From the NCBI GenBank assembly GCA_033064195.1, contig JARBJD010000025.1, positions 372,001-436,000 of the forward strand: 64,000 nucleotides of DNA, in the 5' to 3' direction. The notes under the pieces were generated by a model, which was not told the DNA's origin, did no database searches, and saw nothing but the letters and a program-made list of their open reading frames with translations. A program made the translations under genes and the position numbers. Source of the stretch: Blattamonas nauphoetae. Taxonomy: Eukaryota > Preaxostyla > Oxymonadida. Each line of letters starts with the position of its first letter. Positions within the stretch are counted from its first letter, which is position 1. Below are positions 20,603-32,100 of this stretch, piece after piece.

Positions 20603-21797
20603 GAATTCTTCCGTGAGGAATGCTCTCCACCAACGTCACGGAGGCTCTGTCGCTTGAATTGTCTGACACTCCCAAACCCGACCACGACGATCTCCCGCTC
20701 AGATTCGAACAACGATGTGGGCATCTGCCGGAACTCTTGTCTTGAGACAACATGGTCAAGCAGTTGAGGTATTTAGCATGGTTTCTCGTTGGGAGATTCA
20801 TCTTTTGACGATTGAACTGGATGACTCCAAGTTGAGGAATATTGCTCTCGCCTCTCGTGTGGATGACGTGACCATCGGATCGAATCGAATGGAGGTGTTT
20901 CCATCAACCTCTGTAGCAGTCGTGGGACTGATCGGGCACAACGGTATTTTCAGATCAAGTTGTTCGACATTCCGAAGAAGATGAGAGGTATGAGATGACA
21001 CAGATTGATTGTTTGAGTGGTTTTGGACTGGGGCTTGAGCACTTATTCTGAAGGCAGCTTTCTTTGGCTGTGCTATTTGTGAGGAAAGAGTGTTTATCCC
21101 CCCAAAGAGGAAACTGAACGCTTGCTGTCTGCTGCGAATGATTTCTGTGCACAGGGACTCCCGCGTCTCAGACATTGCTTTCGTTTCTTTCCTTTCGTCA
21201 TTGTTCGTCGTCAACTTCGTCACTTTCTTTCATTCTCTCGTTCTCTCTCATTCTTTCAAATTCTTTCAGTTTCTCCTCAGCGCTGATCATCATCATTTGG
21301 TATCCTCAACACACATGTCATCGTTGTGATTTGTGAGATTGTGAAGTGTATGCCATCCAATCCCCACTTTCTGCCCTTTTTCTCTGATGACACAACTATC
21401 ACGACAATCTGAGATTTCCTGTGACGATCTTTTATTTTTTGTCTCTGATTCTTCCTTCCCTTCTTCTTCACCCATCCTTTATCTTCTCTTCATGTTCTCG
21501 CTTTTCTCTCCTTTTTCTCAGTTCTCCTTCTGTTTCGTGGGTGGCATTGACATCCGCATCTCTCATTTGTACTGTCCACTTCATTTGTTTGTTGGTTGTT
21601 TGATGAAGTTTCTCATTGATGACAGAATGGTCGAACAAAGCGTTTCTGAAACTCTTTCATTTCTCAAACAGAATCGGCATAATGAGGATGAAATGATCTC
21701 ATGTGAAGATCGAGATGTTGTTCTGAGATTTTCCTGGAGTTTGGAGGGAGTTGAGTCGATCAATGGAACCATTATTTGTATTCGTCAGAAAAGAACG
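20603..21797 (+). other. 5' region of SH3-PH gene copy 1, possible upstream exons
   Basis: Repeated in reverse at 44239-45440. It contains several good GT-AG intron candidates; an exon at 20954-20987 (IKLFDIPKKMR) joined across a 96-nt intron (20988-21083) continues as GKSVYPPKEETERLLSAAND, which reads like real coding sequence upstream of the SH3 domain. I could not trace a continuous path into the ATG at 21798, and copy 2 shifts frame between here and that ATG. The gene may be longer than annotated, or this may be 5' UTR with introns. Confidence 0.35.
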
Positions 21798-22550
21798 ATG
21801 TCAAGACAGAAGCTTCAGGCCCAATTTGATTTCACGGCGCGTGTGGCGAACGAGCTGACGTTCAAGGAAGGAGATATTATCTTCCTGATTGAGAAGCACG
21901 AGAGTGGGATGTGGAAAGGAGAATTGGATGGAAAGATTGGACTGTTTCCCTACAATTTCGTGGCGGAGCTTCCATCGGAAGAAGAAGGAGGCGAGGTATT
22001 TGCGCTTTGATTTTGGACGTGTTCATCTTGTTTGTGGTGTGGAATACGATTTTTCAGCAACCAGCCGAAACGAAGGGCCCACAGCGTCCGATGGAAGGGT
22101 GGCTGACGAAACAAGGTGTGTTTGTTTGTGTGTTTGTGAGGATGCTTGTTTTGTGTGAATTTTGTTTCTGTCAGGACACGTGCGAAAGAACTGGAAACGT
22201 CGCTGGTTCTCGCTTCGTGACAGCACGCTGTTCTATTCGGAGAAACCGGTATGCATGCGGTGAGTTTGGTGTTTTCTTTGATTAATTTTGCATTTTCGGT
22301 GCGAATGGAGGGACTGTACAGACGTGAATGATGATGTTTGTTTTGTGTTTCTCAGACGTCAGCGAAGGAGCTGGGGACGATCCCGCTGAAGGGGATGAAT
22401 GTGAAGAACGGGGAGGACAAGACGGACAAGCCGTTCTGCTTCCACATCTACAACCCGTCGGACACCGCCGTGAAAGAGTATTACATCTACGCCGACGACG
22501 TGAACCAGATGAACGCGTGGGTGGCGGCGATTATGGAAGCAGCCAAGTGA
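21798..22550 (+). CDS. SH3-PH domain adaptor protein, copy 1 (four exons)
   Basis: Exons 21798-21995, 22058-22115, 22175-22248 and 22356-22550 give 174 residues; introns of 62, 59 and 107 nt are GT-AG with pyrimidine-rich ends. Residues ~5-58 are an SH3 domain (AQFDFTA, ELTFKEGDII, W.GEL.GKIGLFPYNFV). Residues ~78-172 are a PH domain, from EGWLTKQGHVRKNWKRRWF to the closing helix with MNAWVAAIMEAAK and the invariant Trp. Such proteins usually act as adaptors linking proline-rich ligands to phosphoinositide-containing membranes. It is the only clearly intron-bearing gene type here. The second copy at 43486-44238 has the same exon and intron lengths. Confidence 0.88.
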
Positions 22551-23611
22551 GGTGTCTCTGTCGTGTGACTTGTTAATATTATTGTTTTGGTTCTTTGGAT
22601 TCTCACCATTTCACTCCATCCGCCTCTTCTTCACCGCCACACTGCTGTGTGAATGCTGCGGAACTCTCTCTTTGCCTGCAGATGGCTGGATTCTGGGGAG
22701 GGAACAAAAACGGGTCAGAGCTTCGAAGAATCGATGAAATGAGCAAAATGATGAAAATATGAATAACGAAAGCCCACAAGGAGCTATTGTGGATAAGGAA
22801 GAGCAAACGGGAATTAGACACGATGACTAACTTTTGGGATGGAATACAGGCTGGATCCGGCACGAAAGCGTCTTTCTTGGCGAGGTTCAGAATCAGAGAC
22901 GATTTGACAGGATTAGTCAAAGGCAGACGAGTTGTCGGGAAGCGAAAGTGCACAAATTGCAGAGGAGGTGTCAAGCCATCATGTGACAACTAGTCTCACT
23001 TGAACGCTTGCAGGAGAATTGTATCTGTTCCGAGAGCGCCTGAAGGGTCCGCTCCAATCGTGGCATCAGCTGAGAGCGGGAGACCTCGATCTCCAATCAA
23101 GTTTGGTTGTGCAGATCGGATGCCAGTTGCGAGATTCGTTCATTTGGAAGGGTCGATGAAAAAAAGTGCCGACGAGCGTGTTCCTGTTTCTGTCGATGAA
23201 CGGCAGCGCAATGGCGCTGCAACACGACATGGCGGCGTGTGCTTCAATTCTGGTCTTGTTTTCGCCAGATTCGCAGAGAAGAGTTGTGTCATCTTGTGGA
23301 TCGGTCTCGTTGTGAAGTGGTCTCCTCGCACTTGCTCCCAACTGATGCGATAAGAAGAGCACCCCGCGATCGAGCTGTTGAATCGATGTTCAATGATGGA
23401 GAACGATGAGAGTGGTTCGAGCAAGTTTGGATTCAACTTTTGTTTCCCCGCTTCAGAACAAGAATCAAATGATGTTATGTCTCGTGTTGAGTTGACACAC
23501 AATGTTGGCGAACACCTGGTTGGAGAGGCAATGAAAGAGTGGAAATGAGTGGAGATGGAGAAAGACAGAACAGACCAAAGTGTGGATGGTTTGAACAAAA
23601 AATCTTGAAAA
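22551..23611. other. 3' flank of SH3-PH copy 1, duplicated
   Basis: Matches 42416-43485 in reverse, but less well than the gene itself. On the minus strand a 128-residue frame (22603-22989) with DAFVPDPACIPS and a hydrophobic stretch ending LLISSILRSSDPF has a counterpart at 43046-43330; a second frame pair carries SSYRISWEQVRG but shifts frame between copies. I regard these as remnants of a gene, perhaps for a tail-anchored protein, not as proven genes. Confidence 0.35.
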
Positions 23612-23965
23612 ACATACATGAGACAAATGGTGGATGGCTGCAGAATGGCGGGAATGCGGGGTGCATCCCTTTTCGACGAGATAAACGAGATGTTTTTCAG
23701 AGACTGTCAAAAGTTGAGATTTGGAAAGAGAATCTGGTCACAATGCATCGTGCAGGGACGCGAGGAATTGTTTGGAGAGAGGACGGTTGACGATGTGACA
23801 GTCAAAGACAGCTGCGTTGAGAACGACCAACCCAAAAGAGCAAACCATTTCTGGACGATTCGAGGCGATCCCAGAATCTGTTCGTCTGCATCAGCAATCA
23901 GCGCATTCCCAACATCCGAGGAGAGTCCGCAGAAGTGAGTTAGAGTCATTCGAGGGAGGCAGCTT
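23612..23965 (-). repeat. 3' module, copy 8
   Basis: Full-length module after the gene at 23985-25064, facing module 7 across the SH3-PH block. Confidence 0.8.
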
Positions 23966-23984
23966 TGAAGTGTCATTTGAGATC

Positions 23985-25064
23985 TCAATCTGAAGTGACT
24001 ATCACATTCGATCCCAATAATTTCGAGATGGATTCGCACAATTTGACAATCCCGTCGCCATAATATCCGCTCGTGTTAAATTTCAACACCTGTTCGAGTG
24101 TGTCTTCGAAGCCTTCCGAATACAGAGCTTGCATCAACCGTTTTCCTGATTGAATCGCTTCTGGGCCTTCTTTCTTCCATTCTTTGAGTGAATTCTTGAT
24201 GGTGGAGAGAGTTATCCAGCTCTGATGTCTGAGTTCGATGAGCGAGTGACAACTTGAGTATGCCATCACAATCGGAGATGCGAGGACAAACTCCAATGTT
24301 GGACGATGAAACTGACTTATTCGAATGAGTGTGCGCAATAGAGTCATGAAGGAGTCACATCGTTCTCCATTGAGGATGTGTCGATTTGAGATCAGAAATT
24401 TCAAAAAATGAGACGATGGAAGAACGACGTTCTGAAGGATCATTTCACGATGGTTGAATTTTTCGACTGCATCAGTGATGCCAACATCGATGAGAAAGAA
24501 GGGATATGCAAGTTTGATGGAACTGTAGAAGGTCCACATTAGAAGGTGGATTATCGTTTCATTACCAGAAATTGGGAGTGTGTGAGGTTGAACAATCGCC
24601 AATACATTTGGGATGAGATCAGACTCCACGAGCCGACATCGAATTGAAGGTGACGACCACAAGGTGGTTTGTTGGAGGAACGATAACGCTGCCTCAACCA
24701 CAGTCGAGTGGGGAGATGACAGCAGAGTGAGGATGCTATCTACGAAGCCAGAAGGTGGTCCCGCTGAAGAGGGAACGAGGTCTGTGACGAGTTTTTCTGC
24801 AAGAACGCATTCACCCCACTCCGGTTCAAGGCTCTTCAGAAATTGGACAGCTCTGTTTTGAAGGGCATTGTCAAATGTGGATCTCACTTTCACTAGTGCA
24901 ACAAGCGAACAGTAAATTGCTGATTTGTCCTCAAAAGATAATTTTAAGTTCGGATCGAAGTACAGGAATGGTTCCTGTTCTGGGTTGATTGATGAATGTG
25001 AATCTTGTGGATGAGTCAATGAGGCATCACAAGACGTTCGCAAATGAGAAATGTTGGTTTGCAT
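23985..25064 (-). CDS. ARM/HEAT-like family protein, copy 8
   Basis: 359 residues starting MQTNISHLR, ending GSNVIVTSD. The start element is the variant TGGGATGTTC, 16 nt upstream; a second, out-of-frame ATG lies 4 nt before the chosen one. All family blocks are present, with FLISNRHILNGE and FHRPTLEFVLASP well kept. Confidence 0.85.
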   Translation of the reverse strand: MQTNISHLRTSCDASLTHPQDSHSSINPEQEPFLYFDPNLKLSFEDKSAIYCSLVALVKVRSTFDNALQNRAVQFLKSLEPEWGECVLAEKLVTDLVPSSAGPPSGFVDSILTLLSSPHSTVVEAALSFLQQTTLWSSPSIRCRLVESDLIPNVLAIVQPHTLPISGNETIIHLLMWTFYSSIKLAYPFFLIDVGITDAVEKFNHREMILQNVVLPSSHFLKFLISNRHILNGERCDSFMTLLRTLIRISQFHRPTLEFVLASPIVMAYSSCHSLIELRHQSWITLSTIKNSLKEWKKEGPEAIQSGKRLMQALYSEGFEDTLEQVLKFNTSGYYGDGIVKLCESISKLLGSNVIVTSD

Positions 25065-25310
25065 TCATCAAACGGAGGAGGAACATCCCATTCTTTTTCA
25101 TGAACTGATTCACAACAAACAAACCTCACCAAACACGAATTGTTCCGTGAAAAGAAGTGAAGAAGAACAGAATCAAATGAATCATCCTTGACAACAAGCA
25201 AATTCGACGGACTCGCAGAGAACTCGCATGAGACAAGGCGTGCCAAAAATGGAGCCCAAACAACTGGCAGGATGTTGTAATATTTGCACAAAGAGGAAAG
25301 CCTAAACAGT
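25065..25310 (-). repeat. 5' flanking module shared with 7.22-7.47 kb
   Basis: Upstream region of the gene at 23985-25064, closely similar to that of the gene at 6149-7216. It ends where 3' module 9 begins. Confidence 0.6.
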
Positions 25311-25655
25311 ATCGTGGATGACAGTGGACTGGCTAAAAGGTGGGGCGCATCCCATTTCGACGAGAAAAACGAGATGTGTTTCTGAGATGGTTCAAAAGTC
25401 TGGATTGGGAAAGATAATTTGGTCGCAATGCATCGTTGAGGGACACCAGGAATTGTTTGGAGAGAGGACGGTTGACGATGTGACAGTCAAAGACAGCCGC
25501 GTTGAGAACGACGAACCCAAAACAGCAAACCATTTCTGGACAATTGAAGGCAATCTCAGAATCTGTTCGTCGGCACCAGCAACCAGGGCATTCCCAACAT
25601 CCGAGGAGAGTCCGCACAAATGAGTTGGAGTCATTCGAGAGATGGATTCGACGTG
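25310..25655 (-). repeat. 3' module, copy 9
   Basis: Full-length module after the disrupted gene at 25656-26571. Confidence 0.8.
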
Positions 25656-26571
25656 TCATCTGAGATGTATCGGTATCAGCCTTTTCGCATTCGATCCCAG
25701 CAATTGTGAGATGGAGTGAGAAGCTTCGACAAGATGGGAACCATAAAATCCATCCTTTAGGTATTTCATCATCAGTTCGAGTGTGTCTTCGGAGCCTTCC
25801 GAAATCAGAGCTTGCATTGTCCGTTTCCCAGATTGGGCCACTTCTCCGCCTTCTTGTTGAGATTTCAGCAGTAAATCGTGGATGTCGCAGAGAGTTGCTG
25901 AGTGAGGATCATCGTCTTCGACGAACGAGAGACAACTTGAGAATCCCATCACAATCGGAGAAGCGAGAACAAATTCCAATGTTGGACGATGAAATGGGCC
26001 GATGTAGAAGAGTGTGTCCAATAGAGTCATGAATGAGTAGAACATCTTTTCATTGAGGATGTATCGATTTGAGATCAGAAATGTCATAAATTGAGACGAT
26101 GGAAGAACGACCTTCTGAAAGACCATTTCACGATGGTTGTATTTGTCGGCTGCAGTTGTGATGCCAAGTTTACTGTGATTTGACGGGGAAAGGAGGTTCA
26201 TGAATTCTGTGATGGTCCAGATGAGATTGCTGAATATCTCTTCATTTCCTGAAATTGGCAGTGTTTGAGGTTGGACAGTCGCTAACACTTTGCTGATGAG
26301 ACCTGATTCCATGAGGCGACATTGAATTTCAATTGATGAATAATACGTTGTTTCTAGAACAGAAACGAAACTGCTGCAGCAACCACAGTCGAGTGGGGAG
26401 ATGACAGCAGAATGGCAATACTCTCCACAAAGCCAGAAGGAGATCCGGCTGAAGAGGGGACGAGTTTCATGACGAGTTTCGCAGCTTTTTGGGTCCAATT
26501 CGGTTCAGGCTCCTCAAGAACTGGACAGCTTTGTCTTGTAGGGCAGTGTCAAATGGGTATTCGTCTTCCAT
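25656..26571 (-). pseudogene. ARM/HEAT-like family gene, copy 9, disrupted
   Basis: The normal start context is kept (ATG 26571 with a TGGGATGTCA element 14 nt upstream), but the first codons ME-DE run directly into YPFDTALQDKA, so about 50 codons of the usual N-terminus are missing. Near 26467-26498 the frame shifts, and sequence typical of residues 85-140 is out of frame until about 26340; from there to the end (LLGSNAKRLIPIHLR) it reads normally. The 280-codon frame that remains could give a protein lacking the first third, but the internal shift suggests a pseudogene. Confidence 0.75.
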
Positions 26572-26872
26572 TGAGAAGCGAAGAGTGACATCCCATTGTT
26601 TTTCGAATAGATTCTCCATCATCAAATGAACGGTGGATAGAAAGGTGGAAATGGGTAACGATACGATAAACACATATCGTTTGAATTCTAAACAATGAAA
26701 AAGCAAACAGATCGAGAGAACGAACGAGATCTGTTCACAACGAAGAAAACAATAATATAGGTGAGAATACAAGAATAATTGGAGACTGGAAAATAGAAAT
26801 CTCTGATATTCCGAAGAGACGATAGATAGAATCAAACATATACCACAAATCAATCATTACGAACAGAACCAA
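26572..26872. other. Intergenic, no gene seen
   Basis: AT-rich spacer between the start of the disrupted family gene and the stop of the kinase gene. It forms the left edge of the apparently single-copy core. Confidence 0.4.
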
Positions 26873-28876
26873 TCAGAAAAGACCCTTTCTCCCTTTTCCC
26901 CCATCTGACAATAATGGCAAGCTGATCTGGTTGTCTGTCTTCCACCCTCCACTCTGTTTCTTGTCTTTAACAATGTGTCCCTTTGGTTTGGTCTCATTTG
27001 CGAATGAAATTCCGATCGGACGGATGAAAGTAGTGTTCTTTGGCGAAAAGCCAGTTCGTCCAGCGTTCTTCGTTAATGGAATCGATGGATGCGTCGGGAG
27101 AACATTGGAAACATCAGAAAAGAGATTCGATGGGAAGATCGGCGAATCTGATGGTCTCGGTGAGGAATCCTTCGAATTTGGGAAGAGTCTCGTCTTCGTC
27201 GTTCTAAGTCGGTTATCCTCATTTCGGTTGAAATGCGGGTGAAGATACTGTGAGGACATCCGCTGTTTTGAGATATCTCCATTTTTGGTGGTTGGGCTTG
27301 CGACGGTGAATGTGGCTGTTGTGTCAAGAATCGACGAAGATTTGCTCTTACCGAGTGTGTGTGAAGGAGCCATGGGGGACATATCGTGTGTTTCAGAGTG
27401 CTTGGTGGCGTGAGTGAAGCGGTGATTCGGTCGCCAGTTTGTTTGATGAGAAGGCGACAAACACCGTGGAAATAAAGAGAAAGGAGCTTGGGAGGAATTC
27501 TCAGATGAGGGAGTCGAGAAGATGGGTGAGTGCATGCGGGACATGGGTGGGAGTGGCGAGAAAATTGGCGATGGAGATGCGATGCTCTGGTTGATGAATG
27601 TCGATGACATAGGAGTCAACGATGAAGAATCGGGATTGTGGACAGCTGGGGGAGGCAGGGCTCCTTTTGGGTTTGGTGATATTTGGGACATGCGATCATC
27701 GTTTTTCGTGTCATCAGAATGATCGGTTGTGGGGTTGTCTTGCGGTCCATTCTCAAGCAGGGGGAGAAGTGGTGTGCTTTTGGAGAGTGCCCAAGCGTTT
27801 GAGCTCACATTTCCTTCATCATACGAGCATGTTCTGGTTCGTTTCAGTTTTGGAAGTTCCAGTTCGAGAACTGGAGAAGCTGGTCTGTCTTTGTATTCTC
27901 CCACCAACACTGTTTGCAGGTCACATTCTTCCATCCATTCGTAGCGATAGGTCTGCAAGAAGCGCTGTTCGGTCGAGAACACGGCTGACCCATAGCGAGT
28001 GAGCGCCTTCTTGTCCAGCCTCCCCACATCCAGAAGAAGGCGGCGGAGGAAGGCATACGGCGGGACAGCTGCGAAAGGAAGGGCAGACACACAGTGGAAG
28101 AAGGTGGCGAGCGGAAGAGGCAGATTGGGGAACGACTCCACACTCGTTCGAAGCTTCATTTTTCGGATCTTTGCCCACTTTTTCGCTTCTGTCGAGCCTG
28201 TCATGCCCATCCACGGCAGATGGCCTTCCAGTTGATACACCAGCACGTGGAACAGACTCACAAGGTCGTCCTTCCGCCCCTGCTCCATTCCCAGGTGCGC
28301 CGACACTGACGCATATCGAGGCGTGCCTGTCATCATCTTGCCCGTCCGGAACGCGATGTGCTCCCCATACTGCTCGCGTTGGAACCGCTTCGATAATCCA
28401 AAGTCAATCAGGAACAGTTCTTGGCTGGTGTTGTCTCTGCTGAACAGGAAGTTCTCTGGCTTGATGTCGCGATGCAGAAAACCGACTGAATGCAGCCGTT
28501 CCAGCAGCGTCACAGCTTGAATCCCAATGTGAGCCAGCGTGGCGAGGGAGAAGGCCCTTCCGTTCTCGTTCCACACTTCGTCCAAATTTGGGCCCAGCCG
28601 GGTCATCACAACAAACGTGTGAGTATCGGACTGCGAACAGTTGTAAATCGAAAGAAATCCATGAAATAATTGCAGTTTCTTCAGAATGTGATGTTCGTAT
28701 CGAAGAAGAGAATCCTTCGAATTCGGCTCCACTTTTACTGCAAGGTCCTGGCCTGTATGAAGATCGGTGCAACTGAAGATTGAGCCGAAAGAGCCTTGAC
28801 CAATCTGGTTGGAACGATGAATTCTGAAGCGCCTGTGGAGCACTGGGGGCAGATCATAAGGCAGAATTCGGCTCAT
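26873..28876 (-). CDS. CK1-family Ser/Thr protein kinase with long disordered tail
   Basis: 667 residues from the ATG at 28876; the frame also allows an ATG at 29020 (715 residues), but the extra 48 residues show no conserved feature. Kinase domain about residues 12-280: glycine loop GQGSFGSI, lysine in AVKVE, HRDIKPENF catalytic loop, DFGLSKRF, and GTPRYASVSAHLG in place of APE, which is the CK1 signature. All catalytic residues are present, so it should be active. From about residue 330 the tail is rich in Ser, Pro and Thr, with no domain. CK1 kinases phosphorylate acidic or pre-phosphorylated substrates. It is divergent to the giant beta-helix gene. Confidence 0.9.
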   Translation of the reverse strand: MSRILPYDLPPVLHRRFRIHRSNQIGQGSFGSIFSCTDLHTGQDLAVKVEPNSKDSLLRYEHHILKKLQLFHGFLSIYNCSQSDTHTFVVMTRLGPNLDEVWNENGRAFSLATLAHIGIQAVTLLERLHSVGFLHRDIKPENFLFSRDNTSQELFLIDFGLSKRFQREQYGEHIAFRTGKMMTGTPRYASVSAHLGMEQGRKDDLVSLFHVLVYQLEGHLPWMGMTGSTEAKKWAKIRKMKLRTSVESFPNLPLPLATFFHCVSALPFAAVPPYAFLRRLLLDVGRLDKKALTRYGSAVFSTEQRFLQTYRYEWMEECDLQTVLVGEYKDRPASPVLELELPKLKRTRTCSYDEGNVSSNAWALSKSTPLLPLLENGPQDNPTTDHSDDTKNDDRMSQISPNPKGALPPPAVHNPDSSSLTPMSSTFINQSIASPSPIFSPLPPMSRMHSPIFSTPSSENSSQAPFSLFPRCLSPSHQTNWRPNHRFTHATKHSETHDMSPMAPSHTLGKSKSSSILDTTATFTVASPTTKNGDISKQRMSSQYLHPHFNRNEDNRLRTTKTRLFPNSKDSSPRPSDSPIFPSNLFSDVSNVLPTHPSIPLTKNAGRTGFSPKNTTFIRPIGISFANETKPKGHIVKDKKQSGGWKTDNQISLPLLSDGGKGRKGLF

Positions 28877-29137
28877 TAAAGATGAAAAAGCAACTGCTCG
28901 ACAAGTCTTGAAGAAGCGAGAATCTCGATGAGACAAATTGAGGTCTGATCTCAAAGTGCCAAACCACGATTGGTTTCTCTCCAGAGATTGATTCGACCAT
29001 GTCAGAAAACCAAAAATCAAATTGATTTTGGGAACGAATCAGATTGTACATTGAAAATGAGTGTGAGAACGAGATCCAGCCCTTATTCCGTACTTCTCTT
29101 CATCCTCAACATCGTTTTTTCTTGTTGAACAGAGGCC
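28877..29137. promoter_or_regulatory. Divergent intergenic region, kinase / giant gene
   Basis: 261 bp separate the two start codons. If the kinase starts at 29020, only 117 bp remain. No copy of the GATC start element of the family genes is seen. Confidence 0.4.
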
Positions 29138-32100
29138 ATGTCTTTCCTCTATCTTTCACTTCCTGTATTCGCATTTTTCTGGCAGACTGTCGTTTGTCAT
29201 ACCCCAGTCTATCGTACACTAGTCAATCAGTTTCCACGTGTTTCAGACCTCAATTCAGAGCTACCGTCAACCATCGCACTCCAAGGCTGTGCTTATGAAT
29301 GTTCGTCGTATCCATTTGTTTCCACACAAATGACTCTCAAAGGAACCACAAACACAGTCATCCTCCTCTCGTCGCAAGTTCACGAAACAGTCTCCGCGTC
29401 TCCCATGAAATCTCGCCATGTCGATTCACCAATCCTTATCTCTTTCTTTCAGGTGACAAATTCATCTGTCTCGTTGGAATCCCTCCACTTGAACTTGCTC
29501 CACGACCAAACTCCACAAAACACGCCACCGTCGTCGGAATCGGCTCAAAATGAAGTCACCCCAAACACCCGATGTGCTGTTGTGGAGAGCTCTGCACTGT
29601 TGGTGTTGGGATGCACCGTTACCCTGTCATATTCAGTTGCTCCCTTCCTCCTCTCGACTGCCGCAGAATGTCAGGGAATCAGCCCTTCTCTGACCCTCAT
29701 CGACACCTCGATCTCTTCCAACACGGTTTTTGTCCCCCCATTTTCAGAGATGTCAGCTTCCCAGCCAATCACAGAGCACGCCACCGTCGCCATCTCATCG
29801 CTCTCCGTGTCTTCCGTGACTCTCTCTGAAAGTTCGGGAATTGCATGCCATCTTCCAACAAACACTCCGCTGTTGACACTGTCGGCATCAATCACCTCCT
29901 GCTCGTTCCACAACATGAGTTCGGTGTCGTCTTCATTCCCAACACGAAGCGGAGCATGTTTGCACCAACTGATGGCCGGAAACGATCTGGAACGAGTTGA
30001 AAATGCTCTTTACGGAACAGTGACTGCTGTTCTTGGGCATTCACACACTTTTGACTGTCTCAACACAACCATCCTGGAATGCGAGAACCCAACACGATCA
30101 ACTCGCACACACTCGAATGCTGAAACTCAGATCAAACAGGATGTTGTGCAGGACTTCACATCCGACTCTGGGCAGTTCGTGACAGTTGCCGGAATCACCC
30201 ACTACCACTTCATCTCGTGCAACATCACCTCATCAACACAAACGAAAGCGTTCTATATGATCAACATCGGTCAACTGGAAGGCACTCTGAAGCTGTTTGA
30301 CTGTCGTTTCACAATCAATGCAACTGGTGCTCATGTGATGGCAGTCAACATTGCTGGTGTGAAAGAAACTCCCCATTCCCTCCTCTTCGATAGCTGTCTC
30401 TTTCAATACGACAAAGCCAGCACCTTAGTGTCCGCGGATAACCAACTCTCGACCAAATACTCTGTCATGACGACCATCGTCTCGTCCACTTTTACATCCA
30501 AGAACTTTAACACAAGCACACGCCTGCTCGCTATTTTCGACTCCCAAGCATTCCTCCAATTCTCTAATTCTCGTTTTGAGCACCAATTCGTGACGGGTGG
30601 AGGATCCTTGTTCACGCATGTCAACAGTGTCGCACACACCCGCCTTTTCGACTGCCATTTCAAGAATAACGCAGCAACTGGCTCAGGTGGACTGTTTTAT
30701 ATTGAATTTACGCAATTCAATGCTTTCCGCTGTGTTTTCGAAGATTCCACAAGTGGAGCTCGTGGTGGTGTTCTCTACTCACCCAATCCTGTCGCTTTCT
30801 ATTTGGAGGAGTGTCGCTTTGTGAACAACAAAGCGTTGGAGTATGATTCGGCGAACAGTTCGTACACACATTTCAGAGGCAACGACATCAATATCTTCGC
30901 GAACACTCTTGGTCTCTTCACTTCTGAGACAGTAGTTGGCTGCTCGTCGACGTCACCCACTCCCAGAATCGCACACTATCGAACAGCCAATGCCAACGGA
31001 GGACATCCACAAGACACACTTCTTCTTCCTGACCCTGTCGATGTCACACTGACGAAGCTTTTTGTGGAAGTCGGGGGTTCTGGTGCTGACTGTACTGAAG
31101 TCGCACCATGTTCGTTGTTTGCCACCGCTCTCGCGAAAGCTGGAACACTCACAGAAGTGCTGTTTGGAGGGGGAGAACACGTTGAGAGTGGGTCCACGAT
31201 CACCAAATCTGTTCGTCTGATCGGGAAAGGGTGGACAACCAATACGACACTGTCGACGATTCTGACGACGAGCGGGATGAAAGTGGGAACAGCAGGGAAT
31301 CTCACACTCGCCTCTCTCTCACTAAAGCCATCTTCAGCATCCACAACACTTATCTCGCACTCCACTTCTGATGCAAAGAGTTGGGTGTCGAGTGTTTGGA
31401 TTGAGGGGATCACCGCTCACACTGTTCCACTCTTCTCGTTCTCACAAGGCACGGCTCGCTTCGCAATGTGCACAATCAACTCCATCACCCTCACACAGAA
31501 TGCAGTGTTCAGTCTGACAGGCTCAGCTTCGCTCACTCTTCGCCAAGTCTGGTTCATGCACGTGACGTCTCAAGCGACAACTGCCAGCTGCATCTATTCG
31601 ACCACTTCTGGCCTTGTTGATCTGCGCACAAGTGACTACGCGTATTGTTCGTCGAAAGGACCCGCAGGCTGTCTGCACATCTCTCACACAGATCAGTCGA
31701 AGCTGATTCTGTCCGACATGCTATTCAGGGCCAACACAGCGTCACCCTCAATCTCTCCAAACGTCAGCGATATGTACCTTTCCTATCATCCAAATGCTTT
31801 CTCGAGTACTCTCCGGTCGATGAGTGCGAAGCCACACGCACTTGTCGCAGGCAAGACGTACACATTCCAGTTTCCAGGCGCTGGCTATCACGATCACGGC
31901 ATCATCCATCCAAACAACATGAGGTTCTACTGGGGAATCCCCATGTCGCAAGCAGGAACAGTCCAAGATATGGTTGATCGCTTGTTGCCGAATTCGAGAG
32001 TTGATGTCAGGATGGTAGTGGGGAATGAAACACTCACCCCCATAATTGTAGAAGAGAAAGAAATTGGCATCTATCAAGCCAAATTCAACATCAATCCCAT

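Noticed and set aside
20220-20604. Frames inside the 3' modules (about 72-110 codons, one antisense frame with GERTVDDVTVKDSR) as a conserved small-protein gene
   Set aside because: All three sense frames and the antisense frame are open in many copies, which is what low stop content gives; start and end points vary and some copies are shifted. No frame is specially favoured.
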